From Actinidia chinensis (taxonomy: Eukaryota; Streptophyta; Magnoliopsida; Ericales; Actinidiaceae): a stretch of DNA of 10,000 nt. The notes beneath the pieces were generated by a model. The model did not search any database, was not told the origin of the DNA, and saw nothing but the letters and a program-made list of their open reading frames with translations. Location: positions 390,001-400,000 of the forward strand of contig CM018912.1 of assembly GCA_009663005.1 (NCBI GenBank), read 5' to 3'. This document shows positions 1-7,537 of this stretch, piece after piece; the stretch's first letter is position 1; the number at the start of each line of letters is the position of its first letter. A program made the translations under genes and the position numbers.

Positions 1-4
1 CACT

Positions 5-250
5 GATATATTTTGAGCACTGATACAATGTTAGAATTTGGATTAAGAAAAGTGTTCGAAATTCAAAATGAATGGTATAGATTCAATTAATTACGTAAGA
101 TTTACAGATTTAAGTGAATTTAAATTATTCATTTTGAAGCCTAAATACTTTTTTTAATCTAAACTTAAATCTAAACTATTTATTTTGATGTCTAAATATT
201 TTTTTTAATCCAAATTCTAATACTGTAGTGTTTCTCGATATATTTTGGTT
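5..250. mobile_element. MITE-like inverted-repeat element, non-coding
   Basis: The ends form an imperfect inverted repeat. TTAGAATTTGGATTAA at 31-46 is the exact reverse complement of 205-220. The similarity runs outward with gaps to GATATATTTT at 5-14 and 237-246, giving arms of about 40 nt. The interior is AT-rich and has no reading frame. A short, non-coding, AT-rich body with terminal inverted repeats fits a miniature inverted-repeat element. The exact ends and a target-site duplication cannot be settled because the left arm lies at the window edge. It could instead be a chance or decayed palindrome. Confidence 0.4.
124..217. repeat. Imperfect 51-bp-offset direct repeat
   Basis: Two copies of about 43 nt (124-166 and 175-217) are offset by 51 bp. 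Each has the order ATTTTG, five bases, CTAAATA, a T-run, then AATC. The duplication lies inside the inverted-repeat element, next to its right arm, and suggests an internal tandem duplication. Confidence 0.6.
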
Positions 251-692
251 CATGATCTTGTGTTGTCTTGTAGCTTCCACACTCTAGTACAATAGGAAGC
301 TTTGTCTAGATAAGTGTGGCTAGCATTTCCTTCCCCATGTGATGGACTTTCCGCCTTTTGCAATTTGTATGCAGCAGTGGTTTTGTTTTGTACTGAAATT
401 TGGAAATAAGCATTTGGTCCTTTTCCCTATTGGGACAAACGACAAAAACGAATCTTGGGCCAATATTTTTTTGGCTCTTATTCATCTATTAGTGTCGCAT
501 GACAATAACTCTTCGTTCGTTGTAACCATAAAAATTGGTAATCGAAACCACAAATAGATTGAAGCTTGATCGCACAACAACATACAAAAAATAAATCAGG
601 TGTTTTTTGGAAAAAAAGAAAAAATAGTGGTGATTGTGATGAATTTGAGGGTGCAATTGCGTTCATCCACCTAACAAATTAGGTAAACATTA

Positions 693-712
693 TTCACTAC
701 TTCATTAGTGAA
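693..712. repeat. Short perfect hairpin
   Basis: TTCACTA at 693-699 pairs exactly with TAGTGAA at 706-712 across a 6-nt loop. No gene ends here and no T-tract follows, so I assign no terminator role. It may be part of an old inverted-repeat element. Confidence 0.4.
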
Positions 713-1136
713 AAATATGTGAATTTTACTATTTTAAATGGAGTTCACCCTATTATTACAAATAAGTCCCACCCATTTTTACTAAGTAAAAATAATTGGA
801 CGGATAAACTTGGTGTAAACTACGCTAATGGTGGTCTCACTTGGTAATAGTAACGAGTTAATGCGATTGCAATGGTGGTTGACTGCGGCTGTGGTCACAA
901 TGGTAGAAGGGCAGCAGTTCAAATTTTGAAACCGGATCTCTCATTGAGAATCTAATCAAGACATGAAAATCTTTCTAACTTCGAAACAAAATTTCCAAAT
1001 GTGATGATTATATATGGTAATGTAAATCTAAATAAATACTTATGGGTGGATTGTGAAATTAACTTGTAAATCTAAGACAATAATCTGTCCGAAATATTCT
1101 AGTTAAATCCAGTGGATCCTATCTGGACAGAGTTCT

Positions 1137-1256
1137 ATTGGGCCACAGTATTGGGTTTGGTTAGTGGTCCGACTTATTTCTCGTCATTCAACCCGATTGC
1201 AGAAAGATGAGCCAACGCGAGCCCATTGGGTAAGAGTCGAACCTCGCGGGCCCAAT
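1137..1256. other. GC-richer patch bounded by inverted ATTGGGCC motifs
   Basis: ATTGGGCC at 1137-1144 recurs inverted as GGCCCAAT at 1249-1256, with GCCCATTGGG at 1221-1230 between them. TGGGCC-type motifs are known as site II elements in plant promoters, but no downstream gene is visible in the window. A fragment of an old transposon is equally likely. Confidence 0.25.
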
Positions 1257-1576
1257 TGTCTCCCCAAAAGTATCCTCTACTCTTGTAGGAGTCCAAAAGA
1301 AAAGAAACTAAATAAATTAACACAAGACAAACACGAGTTTATTAGGTAATACATTCATTTTTTCTGTAATTTTAAAAATAATACTAATTTTTTTTATTTT
1401 TAAGATTAATACCAATATTATTTTGGGAGTTAACTTTGTGCAAAAATAATAAATTTGTTATTTGATTTAGAATTTTTAATTTTTTTCACAATACAACTAT
1501 TAAAATAAATAAAGCTAAAAAGTAAATTGGAATGAGAAATATACTAAAAAAAATGTGAAAAAATAGGCCAAAAAAA

Positions 1577-1647
1577 GGTAAAAAAGGAGGACTTCTCAAG
1601 AGGTCATCCATCCTGTCATTGCCCCCGACCGGGCATGTAACTTCGAG
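1577..1647 (-). pseudogene. 5S B-type fragment, unit 1 (array edge)
   Basis: This is the first array copy and covers the 3' half of 5S. AGGTCATCCATCC corresponds to the C-box region. It is more diverged than interior copies, with CTCAAGAGG in place of CCCAGAAGG and a base missing in the usual CTTAAC. Confidence 0.75.
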
Positions 1648-1761
1648 GTGAAGTATACCGGACTGAATCCAGTCGCTTCGCTCGCATCCGTAAGACTGTA
1701 AACAAATGCAGACAAGGAATCTTCTAAAAAGAAAAGCCTTGAAGAAAAAATCGACAAAAAA

Positions 1762-1869
1762 GGGGTGCAACACAAGAACTGACCCATCCTAGTACTACTC
1801 CCACCCAAGCACGCTTAGCTGCGAAGTTCTGATGGAATTGAGTGCACTAGTGCTGATATGATCGCACCC
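1762..1869 (-). pseudogene. 5S A-type copy, unit 1
   Basis: At 108 nt it is shorter than the usual 111 because a few more bases are lost beside the shared deletion (CACAAGAACTGACCC). It has edge substitutions such as TTAGCTGCGAAG. TATAA (1895-1899 on the plus strand), GC and C at -1 are all in place, and six T follow on the minus strand. Confidence 0.8.
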
Positions 1870-2047
1870 GTAAGATGATGCACATTTTATGTGCTTATAG
1901 AGACAACATTCCTTCACCCCGATGGGGGATGCACACCGGGCCAAACCAAGCCGATTCATCGCTTGCATCCAGAAAACTAAAAAATAAATGAGAATAAAAA
2001 ATATACTAAAAAGAAAAAGGTGTGAAGAAAAATCGGGCAAAAAAATT

Positions 2048-2116
2048 GGAAAACGAGGACTTCCCAGAAGGTCACCCATCCTGGTATTGCACCCGACCGG
2101 GCAAGTTAAACTTCGG
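2048..2116 (-). pseudogene. 5S B-type fragment, unit 2
   Basis: It retains AGGTCACCCATCCTGGTATT, the segment that A copies lack. An extra A lies in GTTAAACTTCGGG. The spacer to its left is about 25 bp short, which explains the 465-bp spacing between A1 and A2. Confidence 0.78.
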
Positions 2117-2226
2117 GATGAAGTATACCGGGCCGAATCCAGCTGCTTCATTCACATCCGTAAGGCTGTAAATAAATGCAGATGAGAAATCTTCTAAAAA
2201 AGTCGTTAAGATAAATCGACAAAAAA

Positions 2227-2337
2227 GGGTGCAACACGAGGAACTTCTGGCCGCAGAGTAACTCTTGCTTCCCCCCGTACGCTTAACTGCGGAGTTCTAA
2301 TGGGATCCGGTGCATTAGTGCTGGTATGATCGCACCT
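2227..2337 (-). pseudogene. 5S A-type copy, unit 2, with divergent centre
   Basis: The copy has normal length (111 nt) and good ends, but 2241-2280 matches poorly. The expected CCCATCCTAGTACTGC is replaced by unrelated-looking sequence, while CGCTTAACTGCGGAG onward is normal. The divergence destroys the IE and C-box regions. Promoter signals upstream are intact. Confidence 0.78.
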
Positions 2338-2531
2338 GTCAGATGATGCACATTTTATGTTCTTATAGAGACATCATTCCTTCACCTCATCCCCCACAAC
2401 AGCGCGACGGGAGAAGCACACTGGGTCGAACCAGACCAACTCATCGGCCGCATACGTAAGGCTAAAAAATAAATGGGAACGAGAAATATGCTAAAAATAA
2501 AAAGGATGGAAGAAAAATCAGCCAAAAAAAA

Positions 2532-2604
2532 GGTGAAAAATAAGGACTTCCTAGAAGGTCACCCATCTTGGCATTGCACCCGACCGGGCATGTTTAACTT
2601 CGTG
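2532..2604 (-). pseudogene. 5S B-type fragment, unit 3
   Basis: The copy follows the family pattern, with AAGGTCACCCATCTTGGCAT and GACCGGGCATG, and a private CTTCGTGG at the deletion junction. A 61-codon plus-strand frame crosses it but is fortuitous. Confidence 0.8.
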
Positions 2605-2711
2605 GTAAAGTATATCGGGCCTAATCCAACCGCTCTGCTTGCATCAGTAAGGCTGTAAACAAATGCGGACGAGGAATCTTCCAAAAAGAAAAGACGTGAA
2701 GATAAATCGGC

Positions 2712-2717
2712 AAAAAA
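2712..2717 (-). terminator. Polymerase III T-tract after A3 (representative)
   Basis: Six A on the plus strand give TTTTTT on the minus strand immediately after the 5S 3' end. Similar runs, mostly 5 to 8, follow most A and B copies; A10 and A14 have theirs interrupted. Confidence 0.65.
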
Positions 2718-2828
2718 GGGTGCAACACGAGGACTTTTGACCCATCCTAGTATTGCTCCCCGCCCAAGCATGCTTAACTGCGGAGTTCTGATGGGATACA
2801 GTGCATTAGTGCTGGTATTATCGCACCC
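2718..2828 (-). pseudogene. 5S rRNA-like gene copy, A type (representative, unit 3)
   Basis: On the minus strand this reads as plant 5S rRNA from GGGTGCGAT at the 5' end to GTGTTGCACCC at the 3' end, 111 nt against the usual 119. GTTAAGC and the A-box region (about nt 50-64) are clear, as is GGATGGGT at nt 81-88. The next 8 nt (about 89-96, GACCTCCT in typical plant 5S) are missing, so GGGT runs almost straight into GGAAGTCC. That removes the second half of the C-box and, in the RNA, loop D and the 3' strand of helix IV. Six T follow directly, as expected for a polymerase III stop. The same deletion recurs across the array. I infer a pseudogene; a transcribed variant 5S RNA cannot be ruled out. 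Confidence 0.85.
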
Positions 2829-2858
2829 GTCAGATGATGCACATTTTATGTTCTTATA
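2829..2858 (-). promoter_or_regulatory. Plant 5S external promoter signals (representative)
   Basis: Upstream of A3 on the minus strand are TATAA at -30 to -26 (plus 2854-2858), GC at -12/-11 and C at -1. These are the three external elements known for plant 5S transcription. TATAA sits at the same distance in A1-A4, A6, A7, A9, A13-A15 and A17. A5 and A10 have TATAG, A8, A11 and A16 have altered spacing, and A12 has lost the box. A5-A7 have T at -1. Confidence 0.7.
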
Positions 2859-3020
2859 GAGACATCATTCCTTCACCCATTCCCCACAGCAGTGCGATAA
2901 GGGAAGCATACCGGGCCGAACCAGGCCGACTCATCGTCCGCATCTGCAAGGCTAAAAAATAAATGGGAATGAGAAATATACTAAAAACAAAAAGAATGGA
3001 AGAAAAATCGGTCAAAAAAT
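2859..3020. repeat. A-to-B spacer (representative, units 3-4)
   Basis: Reading plus: CACCCATTCCCCACAGCAG, a GC-rich block with CCGGGCCGAACCAGG, the joint GCATCTGCAAGGCT, then an A-rich tract with GAGAAATATACTAAAAAC. The GC-rich block also appears shortened in the B-to-A spacer, where it fuses to the truncated 5S of B. No separate gene is visible. Confidence 0.7.
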
Positions 3021-3092
3021 GATGAAAAATGAGGACTTCCAGGAAGGTCACCCATCCTAGTATTGCACCCGACCGGGCATGCTTAACTTCGG
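3021..3092 (-). pseudogene. 5S B-type fragment (representative, unit 4)
   Basis: On the minus strand this matches 5S from about nt 47 (CGAAGTTAAGC) through CTAGGATGGGTGACCTTCC to GTCCTC near the 3' end. Unlike the A copies it keeps the nt 89-96 segment. The first ~47 nt of the gene and the start signals are absent: upstream of CGAAGTTAAG the sequence is spacer (CCCGGTAATCTTTACCC) equivalent to that lying far upstream of A. The central GGGCGAGAGTAGTACT of 5S is replaced by CGGTCGGGTGCAATACT. The 3' end has decayed from GTTGCACC to TTTTCATC. It lacks an initiation region and is presumably not a gene. Confidence 0.82.
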
Positions 3093-3204
3093 GGTAAAGA
3101 TTACCGGGCTGAATCCAGCTGCTTTGCTCCCATCCGTAAGGGCTGAAGCAGAGGAACGAGGAATCATCTAAAAAGGAAAGACGGGAAGATAAATCGAGAA
3201 AAAA

Positions 3205-3315
3205 GGGGTGTAACACGAAGACTTCCCGCCCATACTAGTACTGCTCCCGCCCAAGCACCCTTAACTGCGGAGTTTTGATAGGATCCGGTGCATTAGTGCT
3301 AGTTTGATCGCATCC
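3205..3315 (-). pseudogene. 5S A-type copy, unit 4
   Basis: 111 nt with the shared deletion; private changes include GTAACACGAAG, CCCGCCCATAC, GCACCCTTAAC and GCATCC at the 5' end. TATAA is in place and six T follow the 3' end. Confidence 0.83.
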
Positions 3316-3509
3316 GTCAGATGATGCAGATTTTATGTTCTTATAGAGACATTATTCCTTCACCCCATCAATTGCAGCAGAGCGATGGGGGAAGCACACC
3401 GAGCCGAACCAGGCCGACTCATCGTCCGCATCCGTAAGGCTAAAAAATAAATAAGAATGAAAAATATACTAAAAACAAAAAGAATGGAAGAAAAATCGGC
3501 CAAAAAACT

Positions 3510-3582
3510 GGTGGAAAATGAGGACTTTCCAAAAAGTCACACATCCTGGCATTGCACCCGACCGGGCACGCTTAACTTCAGG
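3510..3582 (-). pseudogene. 5S B-type fragment, unit 5
   Basis: The copy has CTGGTGGAAAATGAGGAC in common with B8. The C-box side is altered to CCAAAAAGTCACACATCC. CTTCAGGG marks the deletion junction. Confidence 0.78.
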
Positions 3583-3694
3583 GTGAAGTATACCGAGCCG
3601 TATCCAGCCGCTTCCCTCGCATTCATAAGGCTGTAAAAAGATTCGAACGAGGAATCTTCTAAAAAACAAACGTGAAGATAAATCGGCAAAAAAA

Positions 3695-3804
3695 GGGTGC
3701 AACACGAGGACTTCCGGCCCAACCTAGTACTACTCCCGCCTAAGCACGCTTTACTGCGGAATTCTGATGGGATCCGGTGCATTAGTGCTGGTATGATCGC
3801 ACCC
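3695..3804 (-). pseudogene. 5S A-type copy, unit 5
   Basis: The shared deletion is present (CTTCCGGCCCAACC). CTACTCCCGCC and CTTTACTGCGGA link it to A10. The upstream box is TATAG rather than TATAA, and -1 is T. Confidence 0.82.
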
Positions 3805-3999
3805 ATCAGATGATGCACATTTTATGTTCCTATAGAGACATCATTCCCTTCACCCCATATCCCACAGCAGCGCGACGGAAAAACGCACTATGGCTGAACC
3901 AGCCACTCTCGATCGACCCGCATCAACAAGGCTAAAAAATAAATAGGAATGAGAAATATACTAAAAACAAAAAGGATTGAAGAAAAATCGACCAAAAAA

Positions 4000-4071
4000 G
4001 TGGAAAACAAAGACTTCCCAGAAGGTCACCCACCCTGTCATTGCACCCGATCGGGCATGTTTAACTTCGGG
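4000..4071 (-). pseudogene. 5S B-type fragment, unit 6
   Basis: Nearly identical to B7, sharing CACCCACCCTGTCATTGC and CCCGATCGGGCATG. The spacer to its right (about 4090-4160) instead matches units 8 and 9, so the unit looks recombinant. Confidence 0.8.
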
Positions 4072-4180
4072 GTGAAGTATACCGGGCCAAATCCAGCCGT
4101 TTCCCTCGCATCCTAAGGCTATAAACAGATGCAAATGAGGAATCTTAAAAGAAAAGACGTGAAGATAAATCAGCAAAAAA

Positions 4181-4290
4181 GGGTGCAAACGAAGGACTAC
4201 GGACCCATCCCAGTACTGCTCCTGCCCAAGCACGCTTTACTGCGGAGTTCTGATGGGATCCGGTGCATTAGTGCTGGTATGATCGCACCC
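4181..4290 (-). pseudogene. 5S A-type copy, unit 6
   Basis: The copy shares CCCAGTACTGCTCCTGCCC and CGCTTTACTG with A7. Its 3' end is more damaged (GCAAACGAAGGACTACGG). TATAA is in place and -1 is T. Confidence 0.82.
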
Positions 4291-4484
4291 ATCAGGTGAT
4301 GCAAATTTTATGTTCTTATAGAGACATCATTCCCTTAACCCATATCCCCACAGCAGCGCGACGGGAAAAACACACTAGGCTGAACCAGGCCAACTCATCG
4401 ACCGCATCAACAAGGCTAAAAAATAAATAGGAATGAGAAATATACTAAAAACAAAAAGGATTGAAGAAAAATCGACCAAAAAAA

Positions 4485-4556
4485 GTGGAAAACAAAGACT
4501 TCCCAGAAGGTCACCCACCCTGTCATTGCACCCGATCGGGCATGTTTAACTTCGGG
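4485..4556 (-). pseudogene. 5S B-type fragment, unit 7
   Basis: Essentially a duplicate of B6 through the 5S-derived part; the two units diverge after CCGGGCCAAATC. Confidence 0.8.
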
Positions 4557-4669
4557 GTGAAGTATACCGGGCCAAATCTAGCCAATTCCCTCGCATCCGT
4601 AAGGCTATAAATAGATGCGAATGAGGAATCTTCTAAAAAGAAAAGACGTGAAGATAAATCAGCAAAAAA

Positions 4670-4780
4670 GGGGTGCAACACGAAGACTTCCGACCCATCC
4701 CAGTACTGCTCCTGCCCAAGCACGCTTTACTGCGGAGTTCTGATGGGATCCGGTGCATTAGTGCTGGTATGATCGCACCC
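4670..4780 (-). pseudogene. 5S A-type copy, unit 7
   Basis: 111 nt with the shared deletion and a clean 3' end (GGGGTGCAACACGAAG). Upstream ATCAGGTGATGCAAATT is shared only with A6. TATAA is in place and -1 is T. Confidence 0.84.
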
Positions 4781-4972
4781 ATCAGGTGATGCAAATTTTA
4801 TGTTCTTATAGAGACATCATTCCTTTACCCCGTCCCCCATAGTAGCGCGACGGGAGAAGCACACCGGGCCGAACCAGGCCGACTCATCGGCCACATCCGC
4901 AAGGCAAAAAAATAAATGGGAATGAGAAATATACTAAAAACAAAGAATGGAAGAAAAATCAGCCAAAAAACT

Positions 4973-5045
4973 GGTGGAAAATGAGGACTTCCCAGAAGGT
5001 TACCCATCCTAGCATTGCATCCAATAGGGCACGCTTAACTTCGGG
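4973..5045 (-). pseudogene. 5S B-type fragment, unit 8
   Basis: AGGTTACCCATCCTAGCATT keeps the C-box segment. CCAATAGGGCACGC replaces the usual CCGACCGGGCACGC and is shared with B9. Confidence 0.8.
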
Positions 5046-5155
5046 GTGAAGTATACCGGGCCAAATCCAGCCGTTTCCCTCGCATCCTAAGGCTATAAAC
5101 AGATGCAAATGAGGAATCTTAAAAGAAAAGACGTGAAGATAAATCGGCAAAAAAA

Positions 5156-5283
5156 GGGTGCAAAACAAGGACATCTGGCTCATCCTAGTACTGAATTCCC
5201 TCCAAGCACACTTTAATGCCGGAGTTCTTTTTTTTTTTTTTGTATGATGGATCCGGTGCCATAGTGCTGATTTGATCGCACCC
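5156..5283 (-). pseudogene. 5S A-type copy, unit 8, with poly-T insertion
   Basis: The copy is lengthened to 128 nt by a run of 14 T at 5228-5241 (A on the gene strand) plus adjoining bases inside the GAACTCC region near nt 41-46. The rest is diverged (AAAACAAGGACATCTGGC, CTGAATTCCCTCC). The promoter spacing is altered and the GC at -12 is lost. Clearly broken. Confidence 0.8.
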
Positions 5284-5346
5284 GTCAGATGATGAACATT
5301 AGTTCTTATAAAGACGTCATTGGAAGAAAAATTAGGCCAAAAAACT

Positions 5347-5416
5347 GGTGAAAATGAGACTTCCCAGGAAGGTCACCCATCCTGGCATTGCACCAATAGG
5401 GCACGCTAACTTCGGG
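5347..5416 (-). pseudogene. 5S B-type fragment, unit 9
   Basis: The copy is B8-like with several single-base losses (ATGAGACTT, GCACCAATAGGG, GCTAAC). The spacer to its left lacks about 113 bp, so it sits unusually close to A8. Confidence 0.77.
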
Positions 5417-5530
5417 GTGAAGTTTATACCGAGGCCAAATCCAGCCGTTTCCCTCGCCATCCTAAGGCTATAAAACAGATGCAAATGAGGAATCTTAAAA
5501 GAAAAGGACGTGAAGATAAATCGCAAAAAA

Positions 5531-5640
5531 GGGGTGCAACAAGAGACATTGGCTCATCCTAGTACTGCTCCCGCCCAAGCCCCACTTTACTGCGGAGTTC
5601 TGATGGGATCCGGTTGCATTAGGATGATTTGATCGCACCC
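5531..5640 (-). pseudogene. 5S A-type copy, unit 9
   Basis: The copy has the shared deletion plus scattered indels (CAACAAGAGACATTGGC, AAGCCCCACTTTAC, CGGTTGCATTAGGATG). TATAA is in place. Confidence 0.8.
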
Positions 5641-5830
5641 GTCAGATGATGCACATTTTATGTTCTTATAAAGATATCATTATTCACTTCCATTCTCCAC
5701 AACAGCGCGACGGGGAAAACACACCTGACAAATCAGGCCGCTCATCGGCCGTATCCGCAAGGCTAAAAAATAAATAGGAAGGCGAAATATATAAAAACAA
5801 AACGAATGGAAGAAAATCGACTAAAACAAT

Positions 5831-5904
5831 GGTGGAAAAAGGGGGACTTCCCAGAAGGTCCGCCATCGTGGCATTGCCACCCGACCAGGATGCGTTAATT
5901 CGGG
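5831..5904 (-). pseudogene. 5S B-type fragment, unit 10
   Basis: Degraded copy with indels (AGGTCCGCCATCGTGGC, TTGCCACCCGACCAGGATG, TTAATTCGGGG). Related to B5 by ATGGTGGAAAAAG. Confidence 0.72.
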
Positions 5905-6010
5905 GTAAGTATATGGGCGATCCAGCCGCTTTCCATGAATCGTAAGGTGTAAAAAAGATTCGAACGAGGATATTCTAAAAAAAGACGTGAAGGATAAATC
6001 GGCAAAATAA

Positions 6011-6120
6011 GGGTGCAACACGAGGACTTCCGGCCTAGCCTAGTACTACTCCCGCCCAAGCACGCTTTACTGCGGAGTTCTGATGGAATCGCAGTGCATA
6101 GTGCTGGTATGATCGTACCC
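6011..6120 (-). pseudogene. 5S A-type copy, unit 10
   Basis: Close to A5 (CTTCCGGCC, CTACTCCCGCC, CTTTACTG). GCAGTGCATAGTG and GATCGTACCC are private. The upstream box is TATAG, as in A5. The A-run next to the 3' end is interrupted (AAAATAA). Confidence 0.82.
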
Positions 6121-6313
6121 GTCAAATGATGCACATTTTTTGTTCCTATATAGACATCATTCTTTCACTCCATCCCCCACAATAGCGCGACGGGAAAAAC
6201 ACATTGGGCTGAACCAGGCCGACTCATCGGACGCATCCGCAAGGCTAAAAAATAAATGAGAATGAGAATTATACTAAAAACAAAAAGGATTGAAGAAAAA
6301 TCGGCCAAAAAAA

Positions 6314-6385
6314 GTAGAAAACAAGGACTTCCCAGAAGGTCACTTAACTTGGCATTGCACCCGACCGGGCACACTTAACTTCGGG
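6314..6385 (-). pseudogene. 5S B-type fragment, unit 11
   Basis: CCCATCC is replaced by TTAACTT after AGGTCAC, breaking the segment usually intact in B copies. The AAAACAAGGAC end relates it to B6. Confidence 0.77.
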
Positions 6386-6457
6386 GTGAAGTATATCGGG
6401 CCGAATCCAGCCGCTTCCTTTGCATCCAAAAAACGTGAAGATAAATCACCAAAAAAC

Positions 6458-6567
6458 AGGTGCAACACGAGGACTTCCGACCCATCATAGTACTGCTCCT
6501 GTCCAAGCACGCTTAACTTCGGAGTTCTGATGTGATCCAGTGCATTAGTGCTGGTATGATCGCACCC
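6458..6567 (-). pseudogene. 5S A-type copy, unit 11
   Basis: The shared deletion is present. The spacer on its 3' side has lost about 40 nt between GCATCC and ACGTGAAG, and the upstream spacer is shortened so TATAA lies near -25. CTTCGGAG replaces CTGCGGAG, resembling the B version. Confidence 0.8.
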
Positions 6568-6764
6568 GTCAAATGTCACATCAATTCTTATAAAGACATC
6601 ATTCCTTCACCGCAACCCCCACGCAGCGCGACGGGGAAGCACACCAGGCCCAAAAAGGGCCGACTGGTAGTCTTAACTAAAAAATGTATGGAAAAACAAT
6701 CGGTCAAAAATGAAAATGAGAAATATACTAAAAAAAGTATGGAAAAAAAAATGGCCAAAAAAAA

Positions 6765-6834
6765 GGTGAAAAACGAGGACTTCCTAGAAGGCACCATCCT
6801 GGCATTGCACCCGAACTGGATAGTTAACTTCAAG
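6765..6834 (-). pseudogene. 5S B-type fragment, unit 12
   Basis: GAAGGCACCATCCTGG is indel-damaged. GAACTGGATAGTT links it to B13, which has the same GGATAGT change. Confidence 0.74.
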
Positions 6835-6945
6835 GTGAAGTATACCGGCCGAATCCAGCAATTCCCTCGCATGTAGGGCTGTAAACAGATGCGAATTAGA
6901 AATCTTCTAAAAAGAAAAGGACATTGAAGATACATCGGAAAAAAA

Positions 6946-7049
6946 GGGGCAACACGGAAATCTTCTGACCCATCCTAGTACAACCCCCCAAGCACGCTTA
7001 ACGCAGAGCTTGATGGGATCCCGTTCATTAGTTCTGGTACGATGCACCC
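6946..7049 (-). pseudogene. 5S A-type copy, unit 12, degraded
   Basis: This is the shortest full copy at 104 nt, with small losses throughout (GGGGCAACACGG, GTACAACCCCCCAAGC, TTAACGCAGAGCTTG, GATGCACCC). The TATA box is lost (CTTAGAAG on plus). It looks like an error-laden version of A13. Confidence 0.78.
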
Positions 7050-7244
7050 GTCAGATGATGCCACCATTTTTATGTTCTTAGAAGTCATCATTCCATCAAT
7101 CCATCCCAACTCAATGCGACACGGGGGGTAGCACATCGGGACAAACTAGGCCACTTATTGGCCGCATCCGCAAGGCTAAAAAATAAATGAGAATGAGAAA
7201 TAAACTGAAAACAAAAAGAATGGAAGAAAAATAGGCCAAAAAAT

Positions 7245-7316
7245 GGTGAAAAACGAGGACTTCCTAGAAGGTCACCCTCCTGGCATTGCACCCGACTGGA
7301 TAGTCTTAACTTCAAG
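7245..7316 (-). pseudogene. 5S B-type fragment, unit 13
   Basis: GTCACCCTCCTGGC has lost two bases. CTGGATAGTCTTAAC and CTTCAAGG are shared with B12. Confidence 0.77.
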
Positions 7317-7427
7317 GTGAAGTATACCGGGCCGAATCCAGCCGCTTTGCTCCCATCCGTAAGGCTGTAAACAGATGCGAATTAGAATCTTCTAAAAAGA
7401 AAGGCATGAAGATAAATCGGAAAAAAA

Positions 7428-7537
7428 GGGTGCAACACGAAATCTTCTGACCCATCCTAGTACCAATCCCGCCCAAGCACGCTTAACTGCAGAGTTCTGA
7501 TGGGATCCAGTTCATTAGTTCTGGTACGATCGCACCC
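7428..7537 (-). pseudogene. 5S A-type copy, unit 13
   Basis: CACGAAATCTTCTGACCC, GTACCAATCC and TTCATTAGTTCTGGTACG mark it and A12 as sisters. TATAA, GC and C at -1 are intact. Confidence 0.83.

Larger units (their letters stand above)
251..1510. other. AT-rich intergenic flank with no recognisable gene
   Basis: I see no protein domain, RNA gene or recognised transposon here. The longest open frames (339-557 plus, 478-666 minus, 1164-1349 plus) are short, show no family resemblance that I recognise, and have the low-complexity composition expected of AT-rich DNA. A GC-richer patch at about 1130-1265 stands out. Sequence from about 1370 to 1510 is very AT-rich and leads directly into the repeat array. 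Confidence 0.6.

Noticed and set aside
339..666. Two overlapping open frames in the left flank
   Set aside because: They are short, on opposite strands, of AT-rich composition, and lack a recognisable domain or gene structure.
1228..1260. tRNA T-arm-like GAGGTTCGACTCT on the minus strand
   Set aside because: The T-stem pairs for only three positions, no A-box or acceptor stem lies at the right distance, and no cloverleaf can be drawn.
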